Source: Candidatus Bathyarchaeota archaeon
Lineage (GTDB): Archaea; Thermoproteota; CALKCG01; B24
Length of the DNA: 43,894 nt
Reading direction: 5' to 3'
NCBI GenBank assembly: GCA_021161255.1
Contig: JAGHAZ010000032.1
Coordinates: forward strand, 1 to 43,894
Position numbers and translations under genes: made by a program. Positions 1 to 8,675 of this stretch are shown here, one piece after another. The notes under the pieces were generated by a model. It was not told the DNA's origin and did no database searches. It saw only the letters and a list, made by a program, of their open reading frames with translations. The stretch's first letter is position 1. The number at the start of each line of letters is the position of its first letter.

Positions 1-116
1 AGTAAGAAAAGCCCCTCTTTTAGCCGCTTTTTTGAACTAATTCTCCGTTTTTGATAATACAGGATTTCTTCGACGACCTGATGAGGAAAGAGGTTGAAAC
101 TTAAGGCTCTCATAAG

Positions 117-126
117 TTTTAAAATA
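117..126 (+). promoter_or_regulatory. TATA-like element before the amidohydrolase gene
   Basis: An A/T run (ttttaaaata) lies about 25 nt before the second ATG (149) of the amidohydrolase gene. That is the usual archaeal TATA-to-start distance for a leaderless transcript, so it favours 149 over 140 as the start. Positions 1-116 hold no supported gene: the short open frame ending at 104 has a stop at 33-35. Confidence 0.35.
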
Positions 127-148
127 GATAAGTTGTAAAATGATATCC

Positions 149-985
149 ATGTTCGTGGCGGATACTCATGTCCACTTGTTGGGTTCCGAGAAGCCTAGTG
201 AAGTCGAGGCTTCCATGGATAAAGCCGGGGTAGACCTTCTGTTCGTTATAGCGCCTTATAAGCAGACCTTCATGCCTCAGGGCAGGGTCTCATGCGCAAA
301 TATAAAGAGCGTAAGGATGGGTAACGACTTCGTCGCGAACCTCGTCAAAAACCTGCCGGATAGGCTTAGGGGATACGCCTTCATAACGGGACTGGGGGAT
401 GTCGAAGAAAACCTCAGGGAGCTTGAGAGAGCGATACAAGACCTAGAGCTTCACGGGGTTAAGATGTTCCCAAACCTAGGATGGTATCCAGACGACCCTA
501 AGATGGACCCTATATACGAGCTTATCGAAGACCTGGGAGTCCCCATACTCTTCCACAGCGGGGTAGTACCATGGATATCGGATATACACGGTCAGGGGCC
601 GCTTCTCTCGAAGTATTCTAGACCCGTATACTACGAAGGTGTAGTCAGGAGGTTTCCGAGGCTCAAGATTATACTAGCCCATATGAGCTGGCCTTGGTTC
701 ATGGAGGCCATAACCGTGGCATACTTGACGCCCAACATATACCTAGACCTGTGCACAGACTTCACCACCGCTACAACCCGTCTAAAAGAGGAGGCTTTGA
801 AGATGGCCTTGGAAACGATAGGCGTCGAGAGGCTTCTATACGCGTCAGACGCTACGCCTCTCGGGTGGGAATACATGCGTGAACACCTCGACCGTACGGT
901 TAAACTGCTCAGGAGGCTGAAGGTTTCAGAGGAAGATATCGCGAAGATACTAGGAGGAAACGCTAGAAAATTGTTCAAACTTTAA
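149..985 (+). CDS. Amidohydrolase-family TIM-barrel metal hydrolase
   Basis: This is a predicted cytosolic metal-dependent hydrolase of the amidohydrolase-2 type; the substrate is unknown. The N-terminal DTHVH supplies the HxH metal ligands. Further family marks follow in order: GVKMFPN before the middle of the chain, LFHSG with its histidine, ILAHMSWPW with another histidine, and YASDATPLG with the acidic residue near the C-terminus. About 278 residues is normal for the compact uronate-isomerase/decarboxylase-like branch. ATG at 140 is an in-frame alternative that adds three residues; 149 is preferred because of TATA spacing. The gene converges on the hydrogenase operon and nothing around it points to a pathway. 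The family is fairly sure; the function is not. Confidence 0.75.
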   Translation: MFVADTHVHLLGSEKPSEVEASMDKAGVDLLFVIAPYKQTFMPQGRVSCANIKSVRMGNDFVANLVKNLPDRLRGYAFITGLGDVEENLRELERAIQDLELHGVKMFPNLGWYPDDPKMDPIYELIEDLGVPILFHSGVVPWISDIHGQGPLLSKYSRPVYYEGVVRRFPRLKIILAHMSWPWFMEAITVAYLTPNIYLDLCTDFTTATTRLKEEALKMALETIGVERLLYASDATPLGWEYMREHLDRTVKLLRRLKVSEEDIAKILGGNARKLFKL

Positions 986-1032
986 GGTGTTCGAGGCTTC
1001 GTAAAAAATGGGGTGAATACGAGCCCCATGTT

Positions 1033-2304
1033 TCACAGCTTTTTAACCTTTACTTCGATGCTGTGGACGGCGCAGCTTATGCAAGGATCGTAGGCTCTGA
1101 TCAGCATAGCGCATCTAGACGCGATCTCCTTCTCAGATAGGTGAGCTATCGTCGGTACATACTCTCTAAGGTCGTCTTCCACCCTTCTAGCGTTCTGACA
1201 CGTGGGAGGCGATATATCGGCTGCTTTGATAAGCCCGTCATCGCCTATACTGTACCAGTGATAGTTCATACCCCTAGGAGCCTCCGTTATAGCTCCAGCT
1301 GAGCCGCCCTTCACCTGGAAGGGAGCCCTAACAGGGCCTTCTCTATACGCGTCTATCAGCTCCAATGCCTCGTCTATCAGGCTTATGACCTCTAGAAGCC
1401 TGGCCATATTGGCGGCGAAGGGGTTTGAAGACGGGAACTTGAAGCCGCTGGCCTCTGCCGCTTCTCTAGCGTCGTCGCTGAGCTGGCTGAAGTTTAGGTT
1501 TACCCTCGAAAGAGGCCCGACCATGTACGAGCCCCTACCCTTAACCTTCGAGTGTTTAGCGGTCGAGTGGGGAACCTGGGTCTCCTCTATGAATGCCCTA
1601 AACTCGTCTTCGCTTATATCTAAGCCCTTATTCGACTTGACCCGCCCCTCGTTTATCGCATACTCCTCCGGGTTCGATAAGGCGACCCTTTCACAGTCCA
1701 CTTCGAACCTCGGAAACTTATCGGCCGAAAAGAGGGGTACAGACTCGACAGCCGTCTTCTTAGCCTCCTTAAGACTCTGCGCCAGTTCCATAAGCTTATC
1801 CTTAGGAGGCGTATAGGTGAAGCCCCCGACCACTATGGTTACAGGGTGAACCCCCCTACCACCGATCAGCTCGACGAGCTTGTCGCCCACCGCTTTAAGC
1901 CTTAAGGCCTTGACTAGAAGCTTCGGGTCTGCCGTGAAAACGTCAGGCAACCCTAACACATCTGGAAGAGCGAGTAGATACAGGTGTAGACAATGGCTGC
2001 TTATGATTCCCCCGATCGCGATAAGCCTTCTTAAAAGCCTTATACGGTCGTTGACCTCTACGCCTAAGACCTTCTCCACGGCTCTAACCGAGCTTAGCTG
2101 ATGGGTCACGTAGCATATGCCGCATATCCTAGACGTGAGCTCGACCACCTCCTCGAAGCTTCTACCTATGAGAAGCGCCTCGAAAAACCTAGGCTCCTCG
2201 TAGATCTTCAGCTTTAGATCCTTAACCTCCTCACCGTCTATGGTTAAATCGAGCTCAGCCTTACCCTCAACCCTTGTCAGATAACCTATCTTAACGGTCT
2301 TCAA
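1033..2304 (-). CDS. hydA: Group 3b [NiFe]-hydrogenase large (alpha) subunit
   Basis: This is the catalytic subunit carrying the NiFe(CN)2CO centre of a cytosolic, probably NADP(H)-dependent hydrogenase (sulfhydrogenase type). The N-terminal Ni-binding motif RICGIC places cysteines at 61 and 64. The C-terminal motif DPCISCAVH places C408, C411 and H414. Nine residues follow the histidine, the usual tail removed by a maturation endopeptidase after nickel insertion, so the enzyme should need a HycI-type protease. The length of 423 aa fits group 3. It is the last gene of hydBGDA and its ATG overlaps the hydD stop by 4 nt. No hyp maturation genes lie in the window. The assignment to 3b rather than 3c or 3d rests on the four-subunit layout with HydG and HydB. 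Confidence 0.93.
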   Translation of the reverse strand: MKTVKIGYLTRVEGKAELDLTIDGEEVKDLKLKIYEEPRFFEALLIGRSFEEVVELTSRICGICYVTHQLSSVRAVEKVLGVEVNDRIRLLRRLIAIGGIISSHCLHLYLLALPDVLGLPDVFTADPKLLVKALRLKAVGDKLVELIGGRGVHPVTIVVGGFTYTPPKDKLMELAQSLKEAKKTAVESVPLFSADKFPRFEVDCERVALSNPEEYAINEGRVKSNKGLDISEDEFRAFIEETQVPHSTAKHSKVKGRGSYMVGPLSRVNLNFSQLSDDAREAAEASGFKFPSSNPFAANMARLLEVISLIDEALELIDAYREGPVRAPFQVKGGSAGAITEAPRGMNYHWYSIGDDGLIKAADISPPTCQNARRVEDDLREYVPTIAHLSEKEIASRCAMLIRAYDPCISCAVHSIEVKVKKL

Positions 2305-3056
2305 AGCTTAGCCACCTCCCGATAAGGCTTGGACATACCTGCGTACTTCCTGAACTTTCTGACTATCTCGTCGTCACTCAACCCTATCTCCCTAAGCCTC
2401 TCCACCATAGATGCGACGTTGGGGTCGCTCATGGGGCCGTAGCACCCCTCACAGACCCTTCCGACGTTAGGGCATATAGCTCCGCAGCCCGCGGCCGTGA
2501 CAGGGCCCATACAAGGCTGCTTATAGGTCGTTAAGAGACATTCGTTCTCGTAGAGCTTACACTCCACACAGACCGAATGCTGCCTAAGCCTAGGCTTAAC
2601 GCCTAAGATGACCGCTTTAAAGACCTGTAAAATATTCTCTAGCCGCGGCGGGCAGCCCTTGAGATAATAGTCTACCTTCACGTACTCGTCTATCCCATAA
2701 ACCCTCGTGGACCTTATGTAGCCGGGCTTAGGGTAGACTATGGTTTCAGCCTCACGCTGGCTCATCCAGTTTCTTATCGAAGGGACGCCGCCGGTTACCG
2801 CGCAGTCGCCGAGCGCCACGAGAACCCGAGATTTCTCCCTTATGGCCTTAACCTCTTCGATACACTCGGGAGTAGATATCGCTCCCTCTACCAGCGCCAG
2901 GTCATAGGGTCCATCCTCCAATTTAGAGCTCGCCATAGCCCAATACTTGAACTCCACGAGGTTAAGCAGCTCCGGTAACTGCTCGTTCATCCGTATGAGC
3001 TCTACCTGACAACCCGAGCAACTCGTAAACTTGAAAACACCCACCTTGAGCTTCAA
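2301..3056 (-). CDS. hydD: Group 3b [NiFe]-hydrogenase small (delta) subunit
   Basis: This is the electron-transfer small subunit that pairs with HydA. Proximal [4Fe-4S] ligands are visible as CSGC (C13, C16), GDC (C85) and KGCPPR (C135). A cysteine-rich C-terminal half holds CVEC, further cysteines to about residue 195, and then CGAICPN and CEGCYGP, matching the medial and distal clusters of the roughly 250-residue family. There is no twin-arginine signal or membrane anchor, so the enzyme is cytosolic. The gene lies 12 nt after hydG and overlaps hydA by ATGA, indicating translational coupling. Confidence 0.92.
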   Translation of the reverse strand: MKLKVGVFKFTSCSGCQVELIRMNEQLPELLNLVEFKYWAMASSKLEDGPYDLALVEGAISTPECIEEVKAIREKSRVLVALGDCAVTGGVPSIRNWMSQREAETIVYPKPGYIRSTRVYGIDEYVKVDYYLKGCPPRLENILQVFKAVILGVKPRLRQHSVCVECKLYENECLLTTYKQPCMGPVTAAGCGAICPNVGRVCEGCYGPMSDPNVASMVERLREIGLSDDEIVRKFRKYAGMSKPYREVAKL

Positions 3057-3068
3057 AACACCACCTCC

Positions 3069-3902
3069 CTAAAGGATCTTATCTGGCTCCAGCTTCAGCT
3101 CCTCGTAGGTGAATATCGGTCCGTCCTTACAGACGTATTTACCGCCGATCTGGCAGTGGCCGCATTTACCGACCCCACACTTCATCCTCCTCTCCATCGA
3201 AAGGTATATCTGACTCTCCTTGAAACCCATGGACAACAGCCCTTTAACGGCGAAGTGCATCATGATCTCCGGCCCACATATGCAGACCAGGCTGTTCGCA
3301 GGGTCCACCGTGACGTGTTCGAAAAGCCTAGTCACGACACCTACGTTGTGCTTCCACTCGACCCCCGGCGGAACCCTATCCACCGTTAACAGTAGACATC
3401 CCTGAGGGACAGAGGCCCAAACATCATGCTCATACTTGAACATGAGGTCCTGCGGAGTCCTAGCACCGTAGAGTATCTCGACCCTACCGTACCGGTCTCT
3501 ATGCCTTAAGACATCCAGAATCAGAGGTCTCAGAGCGCCTTGCCCACAACCGCCGCCCACTATCAGGAGGTCTTTACCCACAGCCTTATCGACCGGCCAC
3601 CCGTTTCCGAACGGCCCCCTGACACCGACCTTATCGCCGGGTTTAAGCCGGAAGAGGCTTCCTGTAACGTTTCCGACCTTTCTGACGGATATCTCTATGA
3701 ATTTTTCAGCGTCATCTGGGTGGGACGATATGCTTATGGCGGATTCACCTACCCCTAAGACCGATACCATCACGAACTGGCCGGGTACGAAGCTGAAGCC
3801 GCCGTCCGTTATCCTAAGCCGGAACGTTTTGATATCTGGGGTCTCGTCCACTATAGACTCTATGACCGCTATTCTAGGTACATACGGGTTCACCTTAACC
3901 AC
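3069..3902 (-). CDS. hydG: Sulfhydrogenase gamma subunit, FAD/NAD(P)- and [2Fe-2S]-binding
   Basis: This diaphorase-like subunit passes electrons between NAD(P)H and the iron-sulfur subunits. The N-terminal part is a ferredoxin-reductase FAD domain (FVPGQFVMVSV, then SISSHP). The middle has the nucleotide-binding glycine motif VGGGCGQGALRPL. The C-terminus has the PyrK/HydG-type [2Fe-2S] pattern CGVGKCGHCQIGGKYVC. The length of 277 aa is typical. It overlaps hydB by 8 nt and is followed after 12 nt by hydD. Its relation to PyrK is by family. The hydrogenase neighbours make HydG the right call here. Confidence 0.9.
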   Translation of the reverse strand: MVKVNPYVPRIAVIESIVDETPDIKTFRLRITDGGFSFVPGQFVMVSVLGVGESAISISSHPDDAEKFIEISVRKVGNVTGSLFRLKPGDKVGVRGPFGNGWPVDKAVGKDLLIVGGGCGQGALRPLILDVLRHRDRYGRVEILYGARTPQDLMFKYEHDVWASVPQGCLLLTVDRVPPGVEWKHNVGVVTRLFEHVTVDPANSLVCICGPEIMMHFAVKGLLSMGFKESQIYLSMERRMKCGVGKCGHCQIGGKYVCKDGPIFTYEELKLEPDKIL

Positions 3903-4926
3903 CTCCTCTAAGCCTACTAGCCACCTCCGTCAGGTCTATGTTAGCTGGACAATAGACTATGCATCTTCCACAGCCAACACAGCTCGAATACAGACCTCCG
4001 CCAGCTACACCAAACTTGCAGAGCATCCAGTGTCTAAGCCTCTGGAACCGGTTTCTCCGGAAGTTTCCACCTAAGGCCACCTCGGCATACTCTAAAAGCT
4101 GGCAGGAATCCAGCTCTCTCACCCTCACCCCGCTTCTAAGGTTTAGTTCGAGGACGTCGTAGACGTCGAAGCAGTAGCACGTCGGACATACCAGGCTACA
4201 GTTACCGCAGGATAGACATCTCTCAGCCGTCTCCTTCCAAACCTCATGCTCTAACATGCTTTTAGCAAGCTCTGCTAAACCTTCAGGGGGCATCTGTTTC
4301 GTGAAACTCTTCTTAAGCTCCTCTATCAGCTTCTGCTTAGCTTCCAGATACTCATCTCCGACCTCTTGAAAGCCTAGGCTTTTGAGGAGCTCTAGGCCCT
4401 TAGCGCTTCCGGGCTCGAGGAGATATCCGTTTCCGACATCGGTTATCAGTATGTCGAAACCGGTCGAGACCTCCGGACCTGTTCCACGAGATAAGCAGAA
4501 ACAGTTCTCGTCAACCCTTGTACAGGTTAAACCGATTATGAGAGCGTTTCTCCTCCTCGCGAGATAGTATGGGTCCTCCGGGGTCTGGCTGAAGAACTCG
4601 TCTTGCCTCTCGATCGCCTTAAGGTCGCATGGGTGGACTCCGAATAAAGCCACCGTCGGAGGCATAGGCTTCTCTGAAACCTCGAACCCGTCGCCGAGTT
4701 TGAACTCGAAAAGCTTCTCCCTGGGAGGATGCAGAAGCTTCTTCGGCGGAAGAACTGTTCTTACATAGTTCAGGTCGACCTGCTTCACCGAGTCTATCTC
4801 TAGAAAGAACCAGCTTCTCCCTCGCTTCACAGGACCGTAGACTACGTAGCCGTCGCTTCGAAGCTTCTTTATCAGTCTATCGAGACCTTTGAGGTCTGTC
4901 TTGAACAGTTGAGATGCTTTGCCCAT
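3895..4926 (-). CDS. hydB: Sulfhydrogenase beta subunit, [4Fe-4S] electron-transfer protein
   Basis: This is the first gene of the hydrogenase operon. The 343-aa protein belongs to the AsrA/HydB family. Two ferredoxin-like cluster motifs sit in the C-terminal half: CLSCGNCSLVCPTC, and CVGCGRCIVYCP close to the C-terminus. Earlier cysteines near CTRVDENCFC are also typical of the family, as is GVHPCDLKAIERQD. The protein should bridge HydG and the HydDA core, and in Pyrococcus-type enzymes it is linked to sulfur or polysulfide reduction. The ATG at 4926 is preceded by two TATA-like elements at 4965-4987 on the same strand. Confidence 0.9.
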   Translation of the reverse strand: MGKASQLFKTDLKGLDRLIKKLRSDGYVVYGPVKRGRSWFFLEIDSVKQVDLNYVRTVLPPKKLLHPPREKLFEFKLGDGFEVSEKPMPPTVALFGVHPCDLKAIERQDEFFSQTPEDPYYLARRRNALIIGLTCTRVDENCFCLSRGTGPEVSTGFDILITDVGNGYLLEPGSAKGLELLKSLGFQEVGDEYLEAKQKLIEELKKSFTKQMPPEGLAELAKSMLEHEVWKETAERCLSCGNCSLVCPTCYCFDVYDVLELNLRSGVRVRELDSCQLLEYAEVALGGNFRRNRFQRLRHWMLCKFGVAGGGLYSSCVGCGRCIVYCPANIDLTEVASRLRGGG

Positions 4927-4964
4927 GGGGTATCACTAACAGAACTTCAGACTTTAGAATTACC

Positions 4965-4987
4965 TCATTATATATCTTTTATATATC
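4965..4987 (-). promoter_or_regulatory. Tandem TATA-like boxes of the hydrogenase operon
   Basis: Read on the minus strand, two overlapping TATA elements (gatatataaaag and gatatataatga) share the c/g at 4976. They lie roughly 40-60 nt before the hydB ATG. The same A/T block also lies about 70-90 nt upstream of the divergent secG, so it could influence both genes. Confidence 0.5.
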
Positions 4988-5056
4988 TTTCTTAAACTAG
5001 GAAGGTAAAGTTTATCCGCATCTTCATCCTAAGAAGAAGATCGTAGGTGTTTGACG

Positions 5057-5233
5057 TTGGCTAGGAGGAGACGTAGGAGAGAAGCCCCTATGCCCGCTAC
5101 AACCGCGGGTCTATTAAGGTTCTTCGAGGAAGAGGGTTATGGATTAAAACTTAGACCGGAGATAGTCGTGATACTCGCCGCGGCCCTTATGCTATCCGTG
5201 ATAATAGCGCATATAGGCTTCAGGATAATCTAG
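5057..5233 (+). CDS. secG: Protein translocase subunit SecG (Sec61-beta homologue)
   Basis: This is the small third subunit of the archaeal SecYEG/Sec61 translocon in the cytoplasmic membrane. The hallmark features are all visible: a basic N-terminus with six arginines, the conserved stretch PMPATTAGLLRFFEEE, and one C-terminal transmembrane helix (about IVVILAALMLSVIIAHI with one extra Ala). The TTG at 5057 gives MARRRR and 58 codons, the usual family length. An aggtg at 5045-5049 lies 7 nt upstream as a ribosome-binding site. The TTG at 5051 is an alternative. The last codons overlap the 3' end of the convergent DUF2070 gene by 4 nt. Confidence 0.92.
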   Translation: MARRRRRREAPMPATTAGLLRFFEEEGYGLKLRPEIVVILAAALMLSVIIAHIGFRII

Positions 5234-6960
5234 AGGAAGAGGAGCAGTAGACAAACCGCCAGGGCCGGTGCCAAAAAACCTAGAGCGAGCTTTTTCGCCC
5301 TCTTAGCTGAGATGTCTAAGACCTTTAAGAGCTTGTCTAACCCATCGCCTAATAGCTTTAAACCGTTCAACTCGACCTTTACATGACATGCAGACGCAGG
5401 CTTCAAGTCGGCATACGCCTCCTTTAGAGCTTCAGAGATAGTCTTCAGAAGCGCTTCCTGGTCTATGGCTTCACCTACGGGATTGTAGCCCCTACCGGTC
5501 GCCGTGGCGTTCACGACGTGGGTATCGGTCGTTAGAACCTCGCAGTCTCTGACGCCTAAAGACTTTAAGTGTCGAATAAGCTTCTCTCTGAGCCCTGAAA
5601 CCATGTTGTTTCCATCTATAGTCACATACGCATATAGACAATCTCCGAACATAAACAGGTGGACGACTATTCCTCCGGGGCCTAAACCTTCTTTAACACC
5701 ATATCCCTCGATGACCTTCTTGGAGAAACCTAGTTTAAAACGCTGAAGCCTAGCTTTAGACGCCTCCCTTAAGGATTTTTCCCCGGCTTCTACGAGTAGC
5801 GATATGTCCTCGTCGTCTATTGACGTCTTCTCCCATACTATGCTGTTGTGAGCGTCCACCACTATGACAGATTTGAAGCCTAGCTTCTCACCATATGCCT
5901 CGAGCAAATCCCCGACTTCGACCGGGATATCCTCCATGGACTTAGGGGAAAGCGTCAAGGCGACCAAAGCCGTATCGCCGAACACCTGACATAAGGCGGT
6001 GGCGTAGCCTGAAGAACACCTGACAGGTCTGGAGGCCTCGTGGACATGAAACTCAAGGTTTAGGGAGTTTAAAGCGGTCAGAACCTTCGAGACCTCTTTC
6101 TTAGAAACGAGGTTCTCCCTATGAGTCGAGGGGCCGTGCGGAACCGCTACAGCCCTTAACCCTCTACGCTCTAGTAGAGCTTGGATCCTCCACGGCAGTG
6201 AGCTGCCTCCCACGTCTTTGAAAGGACCTGGATGAATTCTCGGAACCACTATAGCGGTTCCACCGTTGTCTGTTTTGAACGCTAAAATGTCTAAGCGGCC
6301 GCGGCCTTCAACACTTATATTCTCCATAACCTGTTCCATGGGCTCGTTTAAGTTCTCCATCCAGCTAGATAGGAAAGCCCTGAACAGGCTTAAGCCGTCT
6401 AGACCTAGGATGGACTTAGCCTCCCTACCGACTAGGTGGAGATATACATAGGAGATAAGCACCGCGGAGCCCATAGATAAGAAGACCGTCGGGTGAAAGG
6501 GTATACCGTAGACGTATACGATAGTCAACAGGCAGAGTAGCGGCTGGACGACCGAGAAGGCTTGGAAAACCCCCTCGAAGAGTAGGCTTCTGAAAACGAG
6601 AACCCTCAAACCCGTGGATAGGGGGAACCCCGCCATCCAGACTCTTTCATACGGGACGCCAAGTAGCACCAGAGGTGTGAGCATTAAACCGGCTAGTAGA
6701 ATTGTGATATTTGATGCTAGGCTTAAACCTAAGAGCCGCCTAAACCTCAGCAAGGGCTCTCTTCTACATGCAAGGTGGACGATGACATCTGATACAAGGG
6801 ATACGGCCGTGAACGTGATAAGCCCCTTTAAAACAGAGTCTAAGCTGAAGTCTAGGTATAGACCCAATAGAACCCCGAGGATCAGATGTCCGAGTAGAAT
6901 CGTCTGGAGGCTTGGAAGCTTGAAAAGTCGCCGGTAGTAGCGTATGACATCTATCTCCAT
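5230..6960 (-). CDS. DUF2070 family archaeal membrane protein
   Basis: This is a 576-aa protein of the archaeal DUF2070 family, whose function is not known. The first 180 residues hold about six or seven hydrophobic helices. A large soluble region follows (about 200-545), with the family mark VVPRIHPGPFKDVGGSSLPW and a later VDAHNS and TDTHVV, suggestive of metal-binding or enzymatic histidines. A final transmembrane helix (about 555-576) closes the chain. Its 3' end overlaps secG by 4 nt tail to tail. The ATG at 6960 lies close to a two-sided TATA element at 6989-6999, giving an almost leaderless transcript. Confidence 0.82.
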   Translation of the reverse strand: MEIDVIRYYRRLFKLPSLQTILLGHLILGVLLGLYLDFSLDSVLKGLITFTAVSLVSDVIVHLACRREPLLRFRRLLGLSLASNITILLAGLMLTPLVLLGVPYERVWMAGFPLSTGLRVLVFRSLLFEGVFQAFSVVQPLLCLLTIVYVYGIPFHPTVFLSMGSAVLISYVYLHLVGREAKSILGLDGLSLFRAFLSSWMENLNEPMEQVMENISVEGRGRLDILAFKTDNGGTAIVVPRIHPGPFKDVGGSSLPWRIQALLERRGLRAVAVPHGPSTHRENLVSKKEVSKVLTALNSLNLEFHVHEASRPVRCSSGYATALCQVFGDTALVALTLSPKSMEDIPVEVGDLLEAYGEKLGFKSVIVVDAHNSIVWEKTSIDDEDISLLVEAGEKSLREASKARLQRFKLGFSKKVIEGYGVKEGLGPGGIVVHLFMFGDCLYAYVTIDGNNMVSGLREKLIRHLKSLGVRDCEVLTTDTHVVNATATGRGYNPVGEAIDQEALLKTISEALKEAYADLKPASACHVKVELNGLKLLGDGLDKLLKVLDISAKRAKKLALGFLAPALAVCLLLLFL

Positions 6961-6988
6961 GTCAGGACACTAGAATCAGATACGTCTG

Positions 6989-6999
6989 GGTATAAAAAT
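6989..6999. promoter_or_regulatory. Possibly bidirectional TATA element
   Basis: The sequence ggtataaaaat works as a TATA box on the plus strand about 25 nt before the long hairpin at 7015. On the minus strand (tttttatacc) it lies about 30 nt before the DUF2070 ATG. Its spacing to both is right for archaeal transcription starts. Confidence 0.45.
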
Positions 7000-7014
7000 C
7001 TACACTCGATAACA

Positions 7015-7123
7015 TGGTCTGAACCCTTCCTCGGTTTCGAGAGGAAGCCGGTTTAGACCAGCGAGGAATGGATGTTAGTCGAAGTCCTGATAGCAAGTTC
7101 CTCAAAAAGTCGTCTGTTTGAGG
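7015..7123 (+). ncRNA. Candidate structured RNA: two strong hairpins between DUF2070 and RPA genes
   Basis: The first hairpin pairs 7015-7025 with 7050-7060 (11 bp including one G-U). It continues, after a 2-nt CC bulge at 7048-7049, with 7026-7032 paired to 7041-7047 (7 bp) around the 8-nt loop 7033-7040. That is 18 bp in all, starting about 25 nt after a TATA element, so a transcript would begin at the base of the stem. A second hairpin pairs 7100-7106 with 7117-7123. No tRNA, RNase P, SRP or C/D-box pattern could be matched. It may be an independent small RNA or a 175-nt leader of the RPA gene. The stretch 7124-7190 shows nothing else clear. Confidence 0.4.
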
Positions 7124-7190
7124 TTGGTAAAGGTCTTGTTTCAGTCTAAAAAACCTAATAGGCCGGGATCGGTTAGTGTTTTAACGGCTC

Positions 7191-8669
7191 TTGGGTAGAG
7201 TTGACGAGATCATAGGCCGGATAGCGAGGTCTAGACCTGGTCTGACCTTAGAGAAGGTTAGGGAGATGGTGGAGGATAAGAAGAGACGGTATCATGGTCT
7301 GCTGACAGACGAGGGGGCTGCGCACTTGGTTGCTCAGGACCTTGGAGTCGACCTAGGCTATAGTGGCGGCGATAGAGTTGTGAGCCTCTCATCCCTGGTG
7401 CCAGGTTTGAGAGACGTATCGGTGGAGGCCTCTATAGTATACATCGGTCAGCCTAGAGAATTCAAGCGGAGGAGCGGCACGGGTAAGGTTCTGAGGCTCA
7501 TACTCGACGACGGTAGTAGGCAGATGTCTTGCGTACTATGGGACGATAGGGTCGATGAGTTTTTGGCTTTAAACCCCCAGGTAGGATGGAGGGTGAAGGT
7601 TCTCCATGGCTACACTAGGGCGGGAGCCGGAGGGGTTGAGCTTCACGTGGGGGCTAGAGGCTTCATAAAGGTGGTAGAGACTGAAGGCGGAAGAGCCGCG
7701 CCTACTAAGAAGATATCCGAGTTGACTGTTCATGACAGAGTCTTCATAGTCGAAGCCGCTGTCTTGTCAAAGGGGGCTTTAAAGAGCTTCAGCACCCGCG
7801 CCGGTGAGGGTAAGGTTTTGAGAATTAAGGTTCGAGACGATACGGGTATATTAACCCTGGTTCTTTGGAACGAGGCGGCTGAGAAGATGGCTGAGGTTGA
7901 GGAGGACTCTATGGTGAAGATACTTGGAGGTAAGGTTAGGGTTAGACCTCTAGGAGACCTGGAGGTTCACATAAACGAGCCCGATATGGTCGAGCTTCTA
8001 CCGTCTAAAGTGGAGTTAAGGAATATGGTGTTTAAAGTCGAGGAGCTTAAGCCTGACATGAAGGGGTTAATCCTGCTTCTAAGGGTGTATTCTAAGCCGT
8101 TTACGAGAAGTTTTAAGACACCTCATGGAGGAGAGGGGAAAGTCTCATCTGTCCTCGTGGGTGACGAGACGGGTTTGATCGTGTTAAACATGTGGGGAGA
8201 AGCGTCTTTACAGGGTGAGAGGCTTAAAAACGGCGACGTCATCCTACTCAAGAACGCCTATACACGCTTGGGTTTAAGGGGGTTGGAGCTTCACATAGGC
8301 TCGGAGGGGATTATAGAGGTGAACCCTGAAGTTTCTCCCCCCGAGTTGTTGAACCTCAAACGTAACGTCGAGGAGCTGAAGGAAGGAGACACCTATGTAA
8401 CGGTCGAGGGGATCGTTCTGACAAACCCTGAGACCCGGATCGTGAATATACCTTCAGGGGAGGTCAAGGTTTCATCCTTCATACTGGGCGACGAGACAGG
8501 GTCCATAAGGGTCTCGGCTTGGAGAAACCTAGCCGAAGAGGTTGAGAAAATAGAGGCCGGAGCCGTCGTGAGGATAACCCATCTATATGTTAAACAGGGT
8601 TTAACAGGAAGCCTAGAGGCGTCGACCACGAGGTTTTCCGAGCTCACGGTTCTAGAGACGGCTGAATAG
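7191..8669 (+). CDS. rpa: Replication protein A-like single-stranded DNA-binding protein with four OB folds
   Basis: This is an archaeal RPA41/RPA-like protein that binds single-stranded DNA during replication and repair. A short helical N-terminus (KKRRYHGLLTDEGAAHLVAQDLGV) typical of archaeal RPA is followed by four OB domains at about 68-165, 173-270, 280-385 and 390-490. Each carries a version of the strand motif GxVxxxxLxDxTGxxxxxxW: ILDDGSRQMSCVLW, VRDDTGILTLVLW, VGDETGLIVLNMW and LGDETGSIRVSAW. No C-terminal zinc finger is present. The TTG at 7191 is the first start of the frame. The gene stands alone and converges on the regulator at 8676-9023. Confidence 0.85.
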   Translation: MGRVDEIIGRIARSRPGLTLEKVREMVEDKKRRYHGLLTDEGAAHLVAQDLGVDLGYSGGDRVVSLSSLVPGLRDVSVEASIVYIGQPREFKRRSGTGKVLRLILDDGSRQMSCVLWDDRVDEFLALNPQVGWRVKVLHGYTRAGAGGVELHVGARGFIKVVETEGGRAAPTKKISELTVHDRVFIVEAAVLSKGALKSFSTRAGEGKVLRIKVRDDTGILTLVLWNEAAEKMAEVEEDSMVKILGGKVRVRPLGDLEVHINEPDMVELLPSKVELRNMVFKVEELKPDMKGLILLLRVYSKPFTRSFKTPHGGEGKVSSVLVGDETGLIVLNMWGEASLQGERLKNGDVILLKNAYTRLGLRGLELHIGSEGIIEVNPEVSPPELLNLKRNVEELKEGDTYVTVEGIVLTNPETRIVNIPSGEVKVSSFILGDETGSIRVSAWRNLAEEVEKIEAGAVVRITHLYVKQGLTGSLEASTTRFSELTVLETAE

Positions 8670-8675
8670 AGAAGA

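Noticed and set aside
33-104. End of a gene entering from the left edge
   Set aside because: The only open frame ending at 104 begins after a stop at 33-35 and encodes 22 residues without likeness.
1385-1816. 143-codon open frame opposite hydA
   Set aside because: It lies wholly inside the well-supported hydrogenase large-subunit gene, has low-complexity Ser/Leu content and no ribosome-binding site.
7033-7047. T-loop-like GGTTTCGA suggesting a tRNA
   Set aside because: The surrounding bases form one long hairpin; no acceptor stem, D-arm or anticodon arm can be folded. RNase P and SRP patterns were also not found in the 230-bp gap.
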